A stretch of 43,293 bases of DNA, taken from positions 1 through 43,293 of the forward strand of contig JAFSBX010000053.1 in assembly GCA_017437065.1 (NCBI GenBank), given 5' to 3'. The translations under genes were made by a program, and so were the position numbers. Shown here one piece after another: positions 7,732-15,513 of the stretch. The notes below the pieces were generated by a model. It was not told the origin of the DNA. It worked only from the letters and a program-made list of their open reading frames with translations, and made no database searches. Numbering within the stretch: position 1 is the stretch's first letter; each line of letters opens with the position of its first letter. Source of the DNA: Lachnospiraceae bacterium (GTDB lineage Bacteria > Bacillota > Clostridia > Lachnospirales > Lachnospiraceae).

Positions 7732-8373
7732 ATGAAACGTTACGGTTATCACAGAACAAGTACCAGAGAGCAACATTTGGACAGAGGTATTACAGAAATC
7801 AAGGCATATTGTACTGCCAATAGCTTAGAACTGGAGAAGATTTTTACCGACCAGCAGACAGGTAAGAACTTTAATAGGCCTCGTTACACTATTATGAAAG
7901 AGGACGTGCTTAGAGCAGGTGATGAATTAATTATCACTGAGGTTGACCGTTTGGGTAGAAATAAGCAAGAGACTCTTAAAGAGCTTCAATATTATCGAGA
8001 TAATGGTATCAGAGTTAAAATATTGGAACTACCGACAACTCTTATGGATTTATCAGCTATGGATAATGCTATGGCACGTATGATAATGGAAACCATTAAT
8101 AATATGCTTATTGAATTATATGCGACCATGGCTCAGGCGGAGATTGAGAAGAAAGAGAAACGCCAGAAGGAAGGTATTCAGGCAAAGAAAGACCGTGGTG
8201 AGTGGGACAATTATGGCCGTCCTGCGGTTATGAGTATGGAAGATTTTGCAGATGAGTACAAGAAGGTAGAAGCAGGCGAAATTCGTCCGTTTGAATTAAT
8301 GCATAAGCTGAGGATGAGTAAAGCTACATATTACCGATATGTCAATAAAATAAGTAGAGTTGTTGATATATAA
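7732..8373 (+). CDS. Serine recombinase, resolvase type
   Basis: A 213-residue serine site-specific recombinase. ATG 7732 follows AGGAAGGAG; the upstream in-frame ATG at 7705 lies in the res-like region. The N terminus YHRTSTREQ carries catalytic S10 with R8 and Q14. The motif EVDRLGRN gives the conserved arginines, and the long E helix (TMAQAEIEKKEKRQKEGI) leads to a short C-terminal helix-turn-helix. The size is that of small resolvases/invertases, with no large-serine-recombinase domain. With the res-like sites upstream it probably resolves multimers formed during replication of the excised element. A DNA inversion role near the flagellin is conceivable but lacks inverted sites. Confidence 0.88.
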   Translation: MKRYGYHRTSTREQHLDRGITEIKAYCTANSLELEKIFTDQQTGKNFNRPRYTIMKEDVLRAGDELIITEVDRLGRNKQETLKELQYYRDNGIRVKILELPTTLMDLSAMDNAMARMIMETINNMLIELYATMAQAEIEKKEKRQKEGIQAKKDRGEWDNYGRPAVMSMEDFADEYKKVEAGEIRPFELMHKLRMSKATYYRYVNKISRVVDI

Positions 8374-8520
8374 GTAATAATTTTTATATATTTTTAAATT
8401 ACAGTATAGGGTAAAAAATTTAGAAATCTGCGGAAGTACCCTACCCCTTTTATATAGGGAAAGAAGTCTAGTTCGGAACCCCACCCTCCGTATAAATAAA
8501 AATAATGTCGAACATTAAAA

Positions 8521-8555
8521 TAGCCAGAGCCATAGATTACCTATGACTTTGGCTA
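8521..8555. terminator. Bidirectional terminator between resolvase and XRE gene
   Basis: TAGCCA...CATAG pairs with CTATG...TGGCTA around five bases, with T runs on both strands. It overlaps the stop codon of the minus-strand XRE gene and ends both convergent transcripts. The preceding 8374-8520 gap shows no gene. Confidence 0.75.
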
Positions 8556-8981
8556 TTGCTTTTTGCGGGCTTTTATCTTAGTAAATTCGATGATTTCTTT
8601 CTTATCAGCTTCTGATATTTTCTCAAAGTAGTAGAGTAGTTCTTTTTCAAGATTATTGAAATGTTGGTATTTTTTCTGATTGTTGGGGTTGTTGAAGTAC
8701 TCTAAAAAACCAGCCAAGTCTTCACTGGATTGTGTAGGTGCAGGTGCATCATAGTAAACATTCTTGTCGAGTTCCAAAGAAAGTTGAATCAGGTCATCGA
8801 CAGAAATATTGTATAGACCAGCTAATTTATAAAGGGTTTCGGAGTTGGGTGTACGTTGACCTGTCTCATAATGAGAATATGTCTGTCTCACAACGCCCAG
8901 AAAGGATGCTACATAGTCCTGATTGTATCCATGAATGGTTCGTAGCTCTCGTAATCGGTTTGCTAACTGTTCATTTTTCAA
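8553..8981 (-). CDS. XRE-family helix-turn-helix regulator, divergent from flagellin
   Basis: A 142-residue regulator. I choose the TTG at 8981 since AGGAAAGGTGG lies about eight bases upstream and the HTH begins at once; the longer frame to 9140 would add 53 hydrophobic residues not expected in this family. The HTH reads LRELRTIHGYNQDYVASFLGV.RQTYSHYETGQRTP, followed by LYKLAGLYNISVDDLI. The rest is an acidic helical tail that could be a dimerisation or effector part. It is transcribed away from the flagellin gene, and three TGTAGC repeats lie in the shared upstream region, so it probably represses itself and the flagellin. Confidence 0.85.
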   Translation of the reverse strand: MKNEQLANRLRELRTIHGYNQDYVASFLGVVRQTYSHYETGQRTPNSETLYKLAGLYNISVDDLIQLSLELDKNVYYDAPAPTQSSEDLAGFLEYFNNPNNQKKYQHFNNLEKELLYYFEKISEADKKEIIEFTKIKARKKQ

Positions 8982-9042
8982 GGTTTCCACCACCTTTCCT
9001 AATAAAAGTATAGTGAAAAGTGCAAAAGAAAATGCAACAAAG

Positions 9043-9114
9043 TGTAGCGAAATAACAAAAATAATGTTAACTTTATGTAGCGAATGGACGATATAAAAGA
9101 TACAGAGTGTAGCA
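9043..9114. promoter_or_regulatory. Three helically phased TGTAGC operator-like repeats
   Basis: TGTAGCGAA occurs at 9043-9051 and 9076-9084, and TGTAGCA at 9108-9114. Start-to-start distances are 33 and 32 bp, close to three helical turns each. The middle copy lies inside the spacer of the sigma-D promoter and the third over or just past its expected start point, a good layout for repression by the divergent XRE protein. Confidence 0.55.
9068..9094 (+). promoter_or_regulatory. Sigma-D (sigma-28) flagellar promoter for the mobile flagellin
   Basis: TAAC (9068-9071) and GACGATAT (9087-9094) are separated by exactly 15 bases. The Bacillus sigma-D consensus is TAAA-N14-16-GCCGATAT, so 10 of 12 positions match. 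The predicted start lies near 9101, giving a leader of about 54 bases to the flagellin ATG. No strong vegetative promoter is seen here on this strand. Confidence 0.6.
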
Positions 9115-9154
9115 TTCTGTCTGGAACAGTATAGTAACAACTTGAGGTAGACGC

Positions 9155-11350
9155 ATGATTATAGCACATAATTTAGGGGCAATGAATGCTCAGAGACAAT
9201 ATAATATCGTAACCAATAGAAAGGCAAAAACATCAGAAAAACTGTCATCGGGTTATAAAATTAATAGAGCCGCAGATGATGCCGCTGGTCTATCTATTTC
9301 AGAAAAAATGCGTAGACAGATAAGAGGCCTGACACAGGGTGTAGAGAATACGCAGGATGGTGTATCACTTTGTCAAGTTGCCGATGGAGCTTTGGCAGAA
9401 GTTAATGATATGCTTCATCGTATTACAGAACTTTCGGTAAAGTCCGCTAATGGTACAAACAGTGAACAGGACAGACAGTATATACAGGAAGAAATCAATC
9501 AAATTTTGCAGGAAATAGAGAGGATTGGAGATACAACCACTTTTAATGAACAGAAAATTTTTTCGGGTAGCACCAATACTGTTAGTGGTGGAAGTAGCGG
9601 TGTAGGTGGAACAGGTGGTGTGACGAATCCGCCAACGACAACAATTACCAAAGAACGTACACTTAAGGTAGGTGTGTCAGGAACACCAACAGATACAAGT
9701 GCTCAGACTTATACTATTTCCGCTGATGTGGCCTCAGGGGTTTCTATCGGTACAGATACATATGATTGGAGTGCAATTCAATCTGCTGACGGAAAGAGCT
9801 TAGCGGATACGGAAATAGCGGCAGGCAGTTATTCTTTGACACATAAAGGAATGACGTTAAATATTCAGGTATCAGAGGGACAGACTCTTGATTCGATTGC
9901 TTCTAAAGTGGATGCATTGAGTTGGTCAACATCACAAAGAATTGTATCTCGTGAGAAAGCTGTAGATAATCTGACAGTAAATACAGGAACTAAAATTGCA
10001 ACGTTTTCAAGTAAGAGCTATCCGTCAGTATATACGGTTAATGCAACTGAAGAAGGTATAAGTGTAAATAGCAGAACGGTCAGAAAATGGAGTGAAATGG
10101 GTATTGACCTTGATAATCTGCAAGCTGGAACCTATACATTTAATGACCCATATGCAAATTCGGATTTGTCATTTACTTTTGAGATTAAGGATGGAGCAAC
10201 ACGAAGCGGTCTGATAGCAGGACTTAATAATGTGAAAATATCATGTAGTACGTTATATGAGTATTCAGACTGCCAGTCGATGTCATTTGGAACTAATCCT
10301 GATTGTCGATTAGACCTATTCATGGAACCTGCACACACGGCAGCGGTATTTTCAGGTTCTGTGGGAGAGGACCTTGGACTTTGGCAGAATGATGGTCAGC
10401 AAAAGTATTTTGAATTTGCTGTAAAAAATGGTAAGTTAGGTCTTTCTTATTTGGGTGCGGGTTCAGACCCATTTAGTTTATCTACAACCAAAGACTATTT
10501 TTTTGCAATAACAGATGAAAGCGAGAATCGCCTAAAGGCATTAGACTACAGTCAGGCAACAAATGATGATGATTGGAAAGATAATCCGATTGTATTCAAA
10601 AATGGAGATACAGAACTGTACTTATACTTACTAAACCATGGGAATAGCACAATTACGTCTTATCAGGATTTGATAGATGACTGTACAGTTCCCTATAGTA
10701 GTGGAGCTAATACCAATAATGTTTTACTTGGTTTTACTCATAATAATTTGACAATAAATCAGTATGCTGGAACTGGTAAAGTACAATCATTGGCAAATGG
10801 AAATGTAGGTAAAGTAACATATGAAACATCATTAACAGCCGCCACGTTACTTGACAATAAAGAAGATTATACCGTTACGGTTCCTACTACACCGACAACA
10901 CCCGACCAGCCATCTGTTGACCCCGATGCACCCGCATTAGATGAGACCATAGGTGCAAAAAGGTTATGGATTCAGTCTGGGTGTGAAGCTGGCGATGGAA
11001 TGTGGCTTGAAATTGATAACATGAACACATCCATTTTAGGTATTAAGGACGTAGATGTTTCTACAATTGATGGTGCAAATCAGGCTATGGATGCTGTAAA
11101 AGGAGCATTGCAAAAGGTAACTGCAAACCGCAGTAAAATAGGAGCTCAGCAAAATCGATTGGAACACACCATAGCCAATGAGGAAAATATTGTTGAGAAT
11201 ACTACCGCAGCTGAGTCAAGAATCAGAGATACGGATATGGCAAAGACAATGGTTGAATATTCAAATACCAACATTTTGTTACAGGCAGGGCAAGCAATGA
11301 TGGCACAGGCAAATCAGAGCAATCAGGGGGTATTAAGTTTGTTGCAATAA
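9155..11350 (+). CDS. Flagellin carried on the mobile element
   Basis: A 731-residue flagellin, the structural subunit of the flagellar filament, secreted through the flagellar export apparatus. Both polymerisation ends are intact: residues 1-137 contain LSSGYKINRAADDAAGLSIS and LHRITELSVKSANGTNS, and about 640-731 contain ANRSKIGAQQNRLEHTI and end in ..MAQANQSNQGVLSLLQ. Between them is an unusually long exposed region of about 500 residues, beginning with a Gly/Thr-rich linker and ending in a Thr/Pro linker; its middle looks like repeated beta-rich domains. Bacterial flagellins are often 270-550 residues, so this is a large surface-variant type. It has its own sigma-D promoter and an XRE gene divergent to it. 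No flagellar assembly genes accompany it, so it must use host machinery. The weak start context (TTGAGGTAGACGC before ATG) still contains GAGG. Confidence 0.93.
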   Translation: MIIAHNLGAMNAQRQYNIVTNRKAKTSEKLSSGYKINRAADDAAGLSISEKMRRQIRGLTQGVENTQDGVSLCQVADGALAEVNDMLHRITELSVKSANGTNSEQDRQYIQEEINQILQEIERIGDTTTFNEQKIFSGSTNTVSGGSSGVGGTGGVTNPPTTTITKERTLKVGVSGTPTDTSAQTYTISADVASGVSIGTDTYDWSAIQSADGKSLADTEIAAGSYSLTHKGMTLNIQVSEGQTLDSIASKVDALSWSTSQRIVSREKAVDNLTVNTGTKIATFSSKSYPSVYTVNATEEGISVNSRTVRKWSEMGIDLDNLQAGTYTFNDPYANSDLSFTFEIKDGATRSGLIAGLNNVKISCSTLYEYSDCQSMSFGTNPDCRLDLFMEPAHTAAVFSGSVGEDLGLWQNDGQQKYFEFAVKNGKLGLSYLGAGSDPFSLSTTKDYFFAITDESENRLKALDYSQATNDDDWKDNPIVFKNGDTELYLYLLNHGNSTITSYQDLIDDCTVPYSSGANTNNVLLGFTHNNLTINQYAGTGKVQSLANGNVGKVTYETSLTAATLLDNKEDYTVTVPTTPTTPDQPSVDPDAPALDETIGAKRLWIQSGCEAGDGMWLEIDNMNTSILGIKDVDVSTIDGANQAMDAVKGALQKVTANRSKIGAQQNRLEHTIANEENIVENTTAAESRIRDTDMAKTMVEYSNTNILLQAGQAMMAQANQSNQGVLSLLQ

Positions 11351-11391
11351 ATACAAACACTTAAATGCATAACAAAGGAAGGAGCAGTTTT

Positions 11392-11787
11392 ATGGATTAT
11401 TTTAATCGGCGAGCTTTAAATGAATATGGAGGAAAAACGAAGGAAGTAAGAGAGTATGAGTGGACTCATGAGCATGGTAGTTTTGAACAGGATGTACCAG
11501 AAAAGATTGTGCGTTCTGGTGCTAAATTTTATACAAGTTCATATAAGTGTCCTAAATGCAAAAAATTTATGTATAAAGCAAATGTAGGTGAATTTGTTTG
11601 GATAAAGACCCCAGATGGAATGAAACCATTAAAAAGTACATTTGGTTGCTTTGAATGCTGTATGTTATTTTCGGCAATCCCAGGAAAGATGTTGTCGGAG
11701 GGGGATTATTATACCCTAAAGGACAAAAGAGATGTCATGTTTATGACAACTATTATAAGTGATTATGCATTATATCCACCACAGTAA
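11392..11787 (+). CDS. Uncharacterised cysteine-containing protein downstream of flagellin
   Basis: A 131-residue soluble protein. ATG 11392 follows AAAGGAAGGAG; an in-frame ATG at 11365 overlaps that site. It contains CPKC (C53, C56) and CFECC (C86, C89, C90), together compatible with a four-cysteine zinc ribbon. No known domain name can be given. It starts 41 bp after the flagellin stop and is followed after 13 bp by another unknown gene, so the three may be one transcript. A link to flagellin expression or modification is only positional. Confidence 0.6.
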   Translation: MDYFNRRALNEYGGKTKEVREYEWTHEHGSFEQDVPEKIVRSGAKFYTSSYKCPKCKKFMYKANVGEFVWIKTPDGMKPLKSTFGCFECCMLFSAIPGKMLSEGDYYTLKDKRDVMFMTTIISDYALYPPQ

Positions 11788-11800
11788 GGAGGAATGTATT

Positions 11801-12277
11801 ATGATTGTTGAAGCAATATTATTACCAGATTCGGATGACTTTGGATATTTCTCTATATTTGCTCAATTAGTAGAAAAGTCAGGTAAATATAGAAGAGATA
11901 ACAGTAAACAAAAATCAGTAGTGGTTTCAGTTAATGAAATGTGGATATGCCAGCATTTTATTAGTAATTACTCAGGAGAAGACCTTGAGTGCATACATTA
12001 TGGGGATATGAGTACGGGAACCTATAAAATGGCAATGGGAAATATACCCGACACAACAGTGTACAGAGTGGCATTACCAGAATTATGGATTCTGTTTTCT
12101 TCCTTTATTAGAAAAGCCTCTGTATCCAATAGGGATATTGACCGTATGGCTAAGACGTTATCGAGTAGAAGTAGAAATGAACTTATGTATCAAAATGGAG
12201 ATGTTGTAAAAAGAGATGGTAGTTTTGCTCCGCTCCAGGATGTCGTAATGGCATTAAGCCTAGCAATTCAGAGGTAG
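11801..12277 (+). CDS. Uncharacterised protein, third gene after flagellin
   Basis: A 158-residue protein whose ATG at 11801 follows AAGGAGG. It lacks a signal peptide and transmembrane segments. Features are an N-terminal VEAILLPDSDDFGYFSIF, a central YRVALPELWILFSSFIRKAS and a C-terminal helical region. I do not recognise a family. It ends 53 bp before the terminator hairpin at 12330-12372. Confidence 0.55.
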   Translation: MIVEAILLPDSDDFGYFSIFAQLVEKSGKYRRDNSKQKSVVVSVNEMWICQHFISNYSGEDLECIHYGDMSTGTYKMAMGNIPDTTVYRVALPELWILFSSFIRKASVSNRDIDRMAKTLSSRSRNELMYQNGDVVKRDGSFAPLQDVVMALSLAIQR

Positions 12278-12329
12278 TAGTATACTCTTATATCTAATAA
12301 TGTTTCTTAAACTTAATAAATGTGAACAG

Positions 12330-12372
12330 GCAACGTTAGACATCGTAATCGGTGATTCTGGCGTTGCTTTTT
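12330..12372 (+). terminator. Terminator closing the flagellin gene group
   Basis: GCAACG (12330-12335) pairs with CGTTGC (12362-12367), followed by five T. A second hairpin, GAGCA (12382-12386) with TGCTC (12398-12402) and then T-rich sequence, follows at once, so the boundary between the cargo and the small-gene run is strongly insulated. Confidence 0.7.
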
Positions 12373-12441
12373 ATTTGACCTGAGCAAGTCATTAAACTGC
12401 TCTATTTTTATGCCTTGGGGCAGGAAAGGAGGTGCAGAAGC

Positions 12442-12696
12442 ATGGAAGATTTATTATCCAAAATCTATGACAAGGTGGCTTATTACGAAAAGGATGGCAT
12501 CCAGTTTGGCAATGAATATGATTGTCGGGTGGAAGAGATTCTTAAGCCGCTAAGAGAGACCATGGCTGAATCCGAAGTGGAAGAGATTAAGGAGCTGGTG
12601 TATGCCGCTTCTTATTATGCCCAGAAATATGGATTTATGCTGGGTGTACGCTTTATGGCAAAGCTTATGTTAGAAGCTATGGAGTCAGCAGAGTAG
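12442..12696 (+). CDS. DUF6809-like small protein
   Basis: An 84-residue, strongly acidic, all-helical protein. ATG 12442 follows GGAAAGGAGG at good spacing; the longer frame from 12415 is not needed. The pattern EDLLSKIYDKVAYYE...EYDCRVEEIL...EVEEIKELVYAASYYAQKYGFMLGVRFMAKLMLE fits the small DUF6809-type helical proteins common on Lachnospiraceae plasmids and ICEs. Function is unknown. It is the first gene of a same-strand run leading to the recombination genes. Confidence 0.55.
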   Translation: MEDLLSKIYDKVAYYEKDGIQFGNEYDCRVEEILKPLRETMAESEVEEIKELVYAASYYAQKYGFMLGVRFMAKLMLEAMESAE

Positions 12697-12767
12697 CAGA
12701 GCTGCCGCAATTACAACTGAATATGGAACCAAAAACAAAATTATGAAAAGAACAGGAGATTAAAACT

Positions 12768-13775
12768 ATGATGAACAACAATTTTAACAACGGAGCAGCT
12801 AACAACAAAAACAATTCAAATAATGGAGGTTTTATTATGGCACAGGGAACACTTACAACAATGGAAGAATTTGCAGGAACAGTAAAGACAGCTATGGAAG
12901 CACATTATGGTGTTGATTACAAAGTAACGGTACAGGATGTACAGAAAAATAATGGCCTGGTGCTTACTGGTATTACGATTTTGAAGAAGGATTGCAACAT
13001 TGCCCCTACGATTTATCTGAATCAGGCATTTGAACAGTATCAGGAAGGACATACCTTGGAGAGTATATGTAGAGAATTTATTCGTGTATATGAAGAGCAT
13101 AAGGTTCAAACTGATTTTGATATAAGTTGTGTAATAGATTTTTCAAAGGTGCAGAGTCGTATCTGCTATAAGCTCATAAATGTCGAGAAAAATGAAGTAT
13201 TGCTTTCTGATGCACCGCATGTTTTGCTGGAAGACCTTGCCGTTATCTTTTATATTCTAGTATCCAGTGATGCGGAAGGTACTGGCACGATTACCATTAA
13301 GAATAACATGCTGGAGATTTGGGATGTAAATACAGATACCTTGTATGAACTGGCACTTACAAATACCCAGAGGTTATTCCGAGGAACGGTGCAATCCATG
13401 GCAAGTGTAATGACTGAAATCTTATCTCATAAACTGGATGAGGAAAGTGCTCAAGAGTTTTACGACATGATGGTAGGTGAGAATGATATGATACCGATGT
13501 ATGTGTGTACCAATACCATGAAATTAAACGGTGCGGGTGTAATTCTTTACAGAGGATTGCTTCAGGCGTTTGCCGATAGAGTTGATAGTGATGTGTTTAT
13601 TTTGCCAAGCAGTATCCATGAAACTCTTCTTATTCCTGTAAATGCAGATATGGATGTGGAATATCTTAGAGATATGGTTAGAACTGTCAACAGGACCGAA
13701 GTGGCACCAGATGAAATCCTATCTGATAATGTATATCGTTACAGTCGTTTAACAGACCATGTGGAATTAGCGTAA
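12768..13775 (+). CDS. DUF5688-family protein
   Basis: A 335-residue soluble protein of the DUF5688 type, common on clostridial conjugative and mobilizable elements and without an established role. The family core begins at TMEEFAGTVKTAMEAHYG and ends near ..NRTEVAPDEILSDNVYRYSR. There are two plausible starts: ATG 12768 with AGGAG and a 23-residue Asn/Gly-rich leader, or ATG 12837 with a perfect TGGAGG and a start (MAQGTLTTMEEF) close to the domain. Both may be used. It follows the DUF6809-like gene by 71 bp and precedes a run of small genes in the same direction. Confidence 0.7.
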   Translation: MMNNNFNNGAANNKNNSNNGGFIMAQGTLTTMEEFAGTVKTAMEAHYGVDYKVTVQDVQKNNGLVLTGITILKKDCNIAPTIYLNQAFEQYQEGHTLESICREFIRVYEEHKVQTDFDISCVIDFSKVQSRICYKLINVEKNEVLLSDAPHVLLEDLAVIFYILVSSDAEGTGTITIKNNMLEIWDVNTDTLYELALTNTQRLFRGTVQSMASVMTEILSHKLDEESAQEFYDMMVGENDMIPMYVCTNTMKLNGAGVILYRGLLQAFADRVDSDVFILPSSIHETLLIPVNADMDVEYLRDMVRTVNRTEVAPDEILSDNVYRYSRLTDHVELA

Positions 13776-13830
13776 TCCATATAGGTCTTATTTTTTTACC
13801 CTAAATTACAGAAAGCAGGAGGAAATATTT

Positions 13831-14142
13831 ATGTTTAACAAGAAAGAAATGAAGCTCATCACAGATTACAGAAAGGCACAGAAGTACCTGATGAATGGTA
13901 TTCCAGTATTTATGGTACAGCTGGATGGCAGCTTAGTTGAAATTACAGAGGATACTGATTGGAAAACTCTGCTTTTTCATAACATGAAACAAGGTAACTA
14001 TGCAATTTATCGTAAGAAGTTTGCTGGTATCGGGGAGTTCCATAAGGACATCCATATCGGTAAGAGAACACTTACGGTAGAACATACAAAAGAAGGAGGT
14101 GGTGCATCATGGACGTTTGCATCTTGCAGGGACAAAGAATAA
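13831..14142 (+). CDS. Uncharacterised small basic protein
   Basis: A 103-residue protein with a strong AGGAGGAAATATTT-ATG start. The sequence MFNKKEMKLITDYRKAQKYLMNGIPVF.. and a basic C-terminal half give no recognisable domain. Its last 34 bases overlap the start of the cysteine-rich gene at 14109 in another frame, implying translational coupling. It belongs to the small-gene run between DUF5688 and the ArdC-like protein. Confidence 0.6.
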   Translation: MFNKKEMKLITDYRKAQKYLMNGIPVFMVQLDGSLVEITEDTDWKTLLFHNMKQGNYAIYRKKFAGIGEFHKDIHIGKRTLTVEHTKEGGGASWTFASCRDKE

Positions 14143-14288
14143 CCCCTGAAATGCCTGGAGCTTGCAGTAGATGTAGCTTGTATCTTAGTACCTGCCTGCC
14201 AATGATTCTGAATGGATTCTTGGTGGGAGCAGAGTGCGATTATGATTATTGCTGTGATTGTCCGCATTATGAAGAGTGTGGGAAGTAG
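14109..14288 (+). CDS. Cysteine-rich 59-residue protein
   Basis: A short gene missed by length cut-offs: ATG 14109 follows AGAAGGAGG by seven bases and the stop is TAG 14286-14288. The product has ten cysteines in 59 residues, clustered as CSRCSLYLSTC near the middle and YCCDCPHYEEC at the end, which suggests a metal-binding (zinc or iron-sulfur) mini-domain. It overlaps the preceding gene and is followed after 15 bp by the DUF3848-like gene. Similar cysteine-rich small proteins are found in the equivalent place on related elements; function unknown. Confidence 0.65.
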   Translation: MDVCILQGQRITPEMPGACSRCSLYLSTCLPMILNGFLVGAECDYDYCCDCPHYEECGK

Positions 14289-14303
14289 GAAAGGAGAAGC
14301 ATT

Positions 14304-14630
14304 ATGTTAAATAATGAATTTGTAACCAGATTAGTAGCAGAGCTGGAGGTAGTAAAGTTGGATATTACAGCCAGACCGCTTACGGCATCCCAACTGTGGG
14401 ATAAGTCTTATGAATATGTAATTAAGCAGGCGATTGTGGATATGTTTACAGGTGAGAATAACCAGCTGTATAGATATACCAATGCCATCATTACAGATAT
14501 TATGCAGGAAGAGAATGCGTTGCATTATTTGTATGGTATCTGGAAAGATGCTGATTATATGTTGCAGGGAGCATTTGCTGATACATTTTATGAGGAATTG
14601 TTATACAGAAGAGGTGGTAGTGATGAATAA
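14304..14630 (+). CDS. DUF3848-like small protein
   Basis: A 108-residue acidic helical protein starting at ATG 14304 after AGGAAAGGAG. The segment WDKSYEYVIKQAIVDMF and the later LYGIWKDADYML resemble DUF3848 proteins, which commonly precede ArdC-like antirestriction genes on ICEs and plasmids. Here the stop overlaps the ArdC-like start by eight bases (14623-14630), so the two are translationally coupled. The family assignment is moderate; the function is not known. Confidence 0.5.
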   Translation: MLNNEFVTRLVAELEVVKLDITARPLTASQLWDKSYEYVIKQAIVDMFTGENNQLYRYTNAIITDIMQEENALHYLYGIWKDADYMLQGAFADTFYEELLYRRGGSDE

Positions 14631-15513
14631 GAATCAGGAGAAAATAAAAGCAGCCCTTGAACGTATCGACACTTGTTTGGCGACAATAGATACGGACGAG
14701 GACTGGCTTAGGTACTTGTCTTTTCAAAGTTTATTTTACAACTATAGCTTTGGAAATACAATACTTATTTATTCACAGAATCCAGAAGCAAGCTATGTGA
14801 AGGGCTACAAGGCTTGGAATCAGCTTGGTAGATATGTGAAGAAAGGGGCAAAGGGGCTGGCTATACTGGCCCCTTGTTTCAAGAAAACAGAGGTCTTTAA
14901 AGAACCAGAAAACAAGTCAGAATATCACGATGCGGAAGGTGAGAAAGAGGTAAAAAAGGTTATCTCAGGATTTTGCGTTACTTATGTTTATGATATTGCG
15001 GATACTGATGGAAGTGACGAATACTTACCTGTACTGGTAAAAGGGCTTGCTGGAAACAGTGAAGCAGAGAAAGAAATTTATGAGAGATTGCGAGCATTCA
15101 TATCTAAAGAACATACCGTAACAGAGGTAACGGGAACAGCCTCTAAGGGCTCGTATAACCTCGATACAGGCGTTATTTGTGTAAGGGGTGACTTAGATTA
15201 TCTGCAACGAATTAAGACGCTCCTGCATGAATATGCACATGCTCTTGATTTTAAGATGCATCCAGAACCTGATGTATCCCGCAACAGAAGGGAACTTATT
15301 GCAGAGTCAGTGGCGTTCGTGGTAGCTATGAGACTTGGGCTTGATACCAGTAGTTATAGTATGAGTTATATCAAAAGCTGGTTGAAAGATGCAGATGAAT
15401 TAAAAATAATTGCTGATACGGTACAGAAAGTGTCGGCACGAATCATTAACAATTTGGCAGAATCTTCGGATTCTGCCTTTTCTAATTTGAAAGAAGAACA
15501 GGAGGAAGAATAA
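14623..15513 (+). CDS. ArdC-like ssDNA-binding/zinc-metallopeptidase protein
   Basis: A 296-residue protein. ATG 14623 is chosen because GAGGTGG precedes it and it overlaps the previous stop; the open frame extends upstream without support. Residues 30-90 (YLSFQSLFYNYSFGNTILIYSQNP...GYKAWNQLGRYVKKGAKGLAILAP) match the N-terminal ArdC-type ssDNA-binding domain. H202-E203-Y-A-H206 is a zincin HEXXH motif, with a downstream helix containing RRELIAESVAFVV as a third-ligand region. Such proteins occur on plasmids and ICEs and are linked to protecting incoming ssDNA from restriction; that role here is inference from the family. Confidence 0.82.
   Translation: MNKNQEKIKAALERIDTCLATIDTDEDWLRYLSFQSLFYNYSFGNTILIYSQNPEASYVKGYKAWNQLGRYVKKGAKGLAILAPCFKKTEVFKEPENKSEYHDAEGEKEVKKVISGFCVTYVYDIADTDGSDEYLPVLVKGLAGNSEAEKEIYERLRAFISKEHTVTEVTGTASKGSYNLDTGVICVRGDLDYLQRIKTLLHEYAHALDFKMHPEPDVSRNRRELIAESVAFVVAMRLGLDTSSYSMSYIKSWLKDADELKIIADTVQKVSARIINNLAESSDSAFSNLKEEQEEE

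Noticed and set aside
7701-8873. An 11-bp inverted match (CATTATGAGAC at 7701-7711 and its reverse at 8863-8873) flanking the serine recombinase, suggesting a Hin-like invertible segment beside the flagellin.
   Set aside because: The second copy lies within the XRE coding sequence, the match is short, and inversion would break that gene. The three direct subsites upstream of the recombinase fit a resolvase better.
8982-9140. A longer XRE protein with an N-terminal membrane segment starting at 9140.
   Set aside because: The extra 53 residues read through the flagellin promoter and operator region with no ribosome site, while TTG 8981 has a good one.
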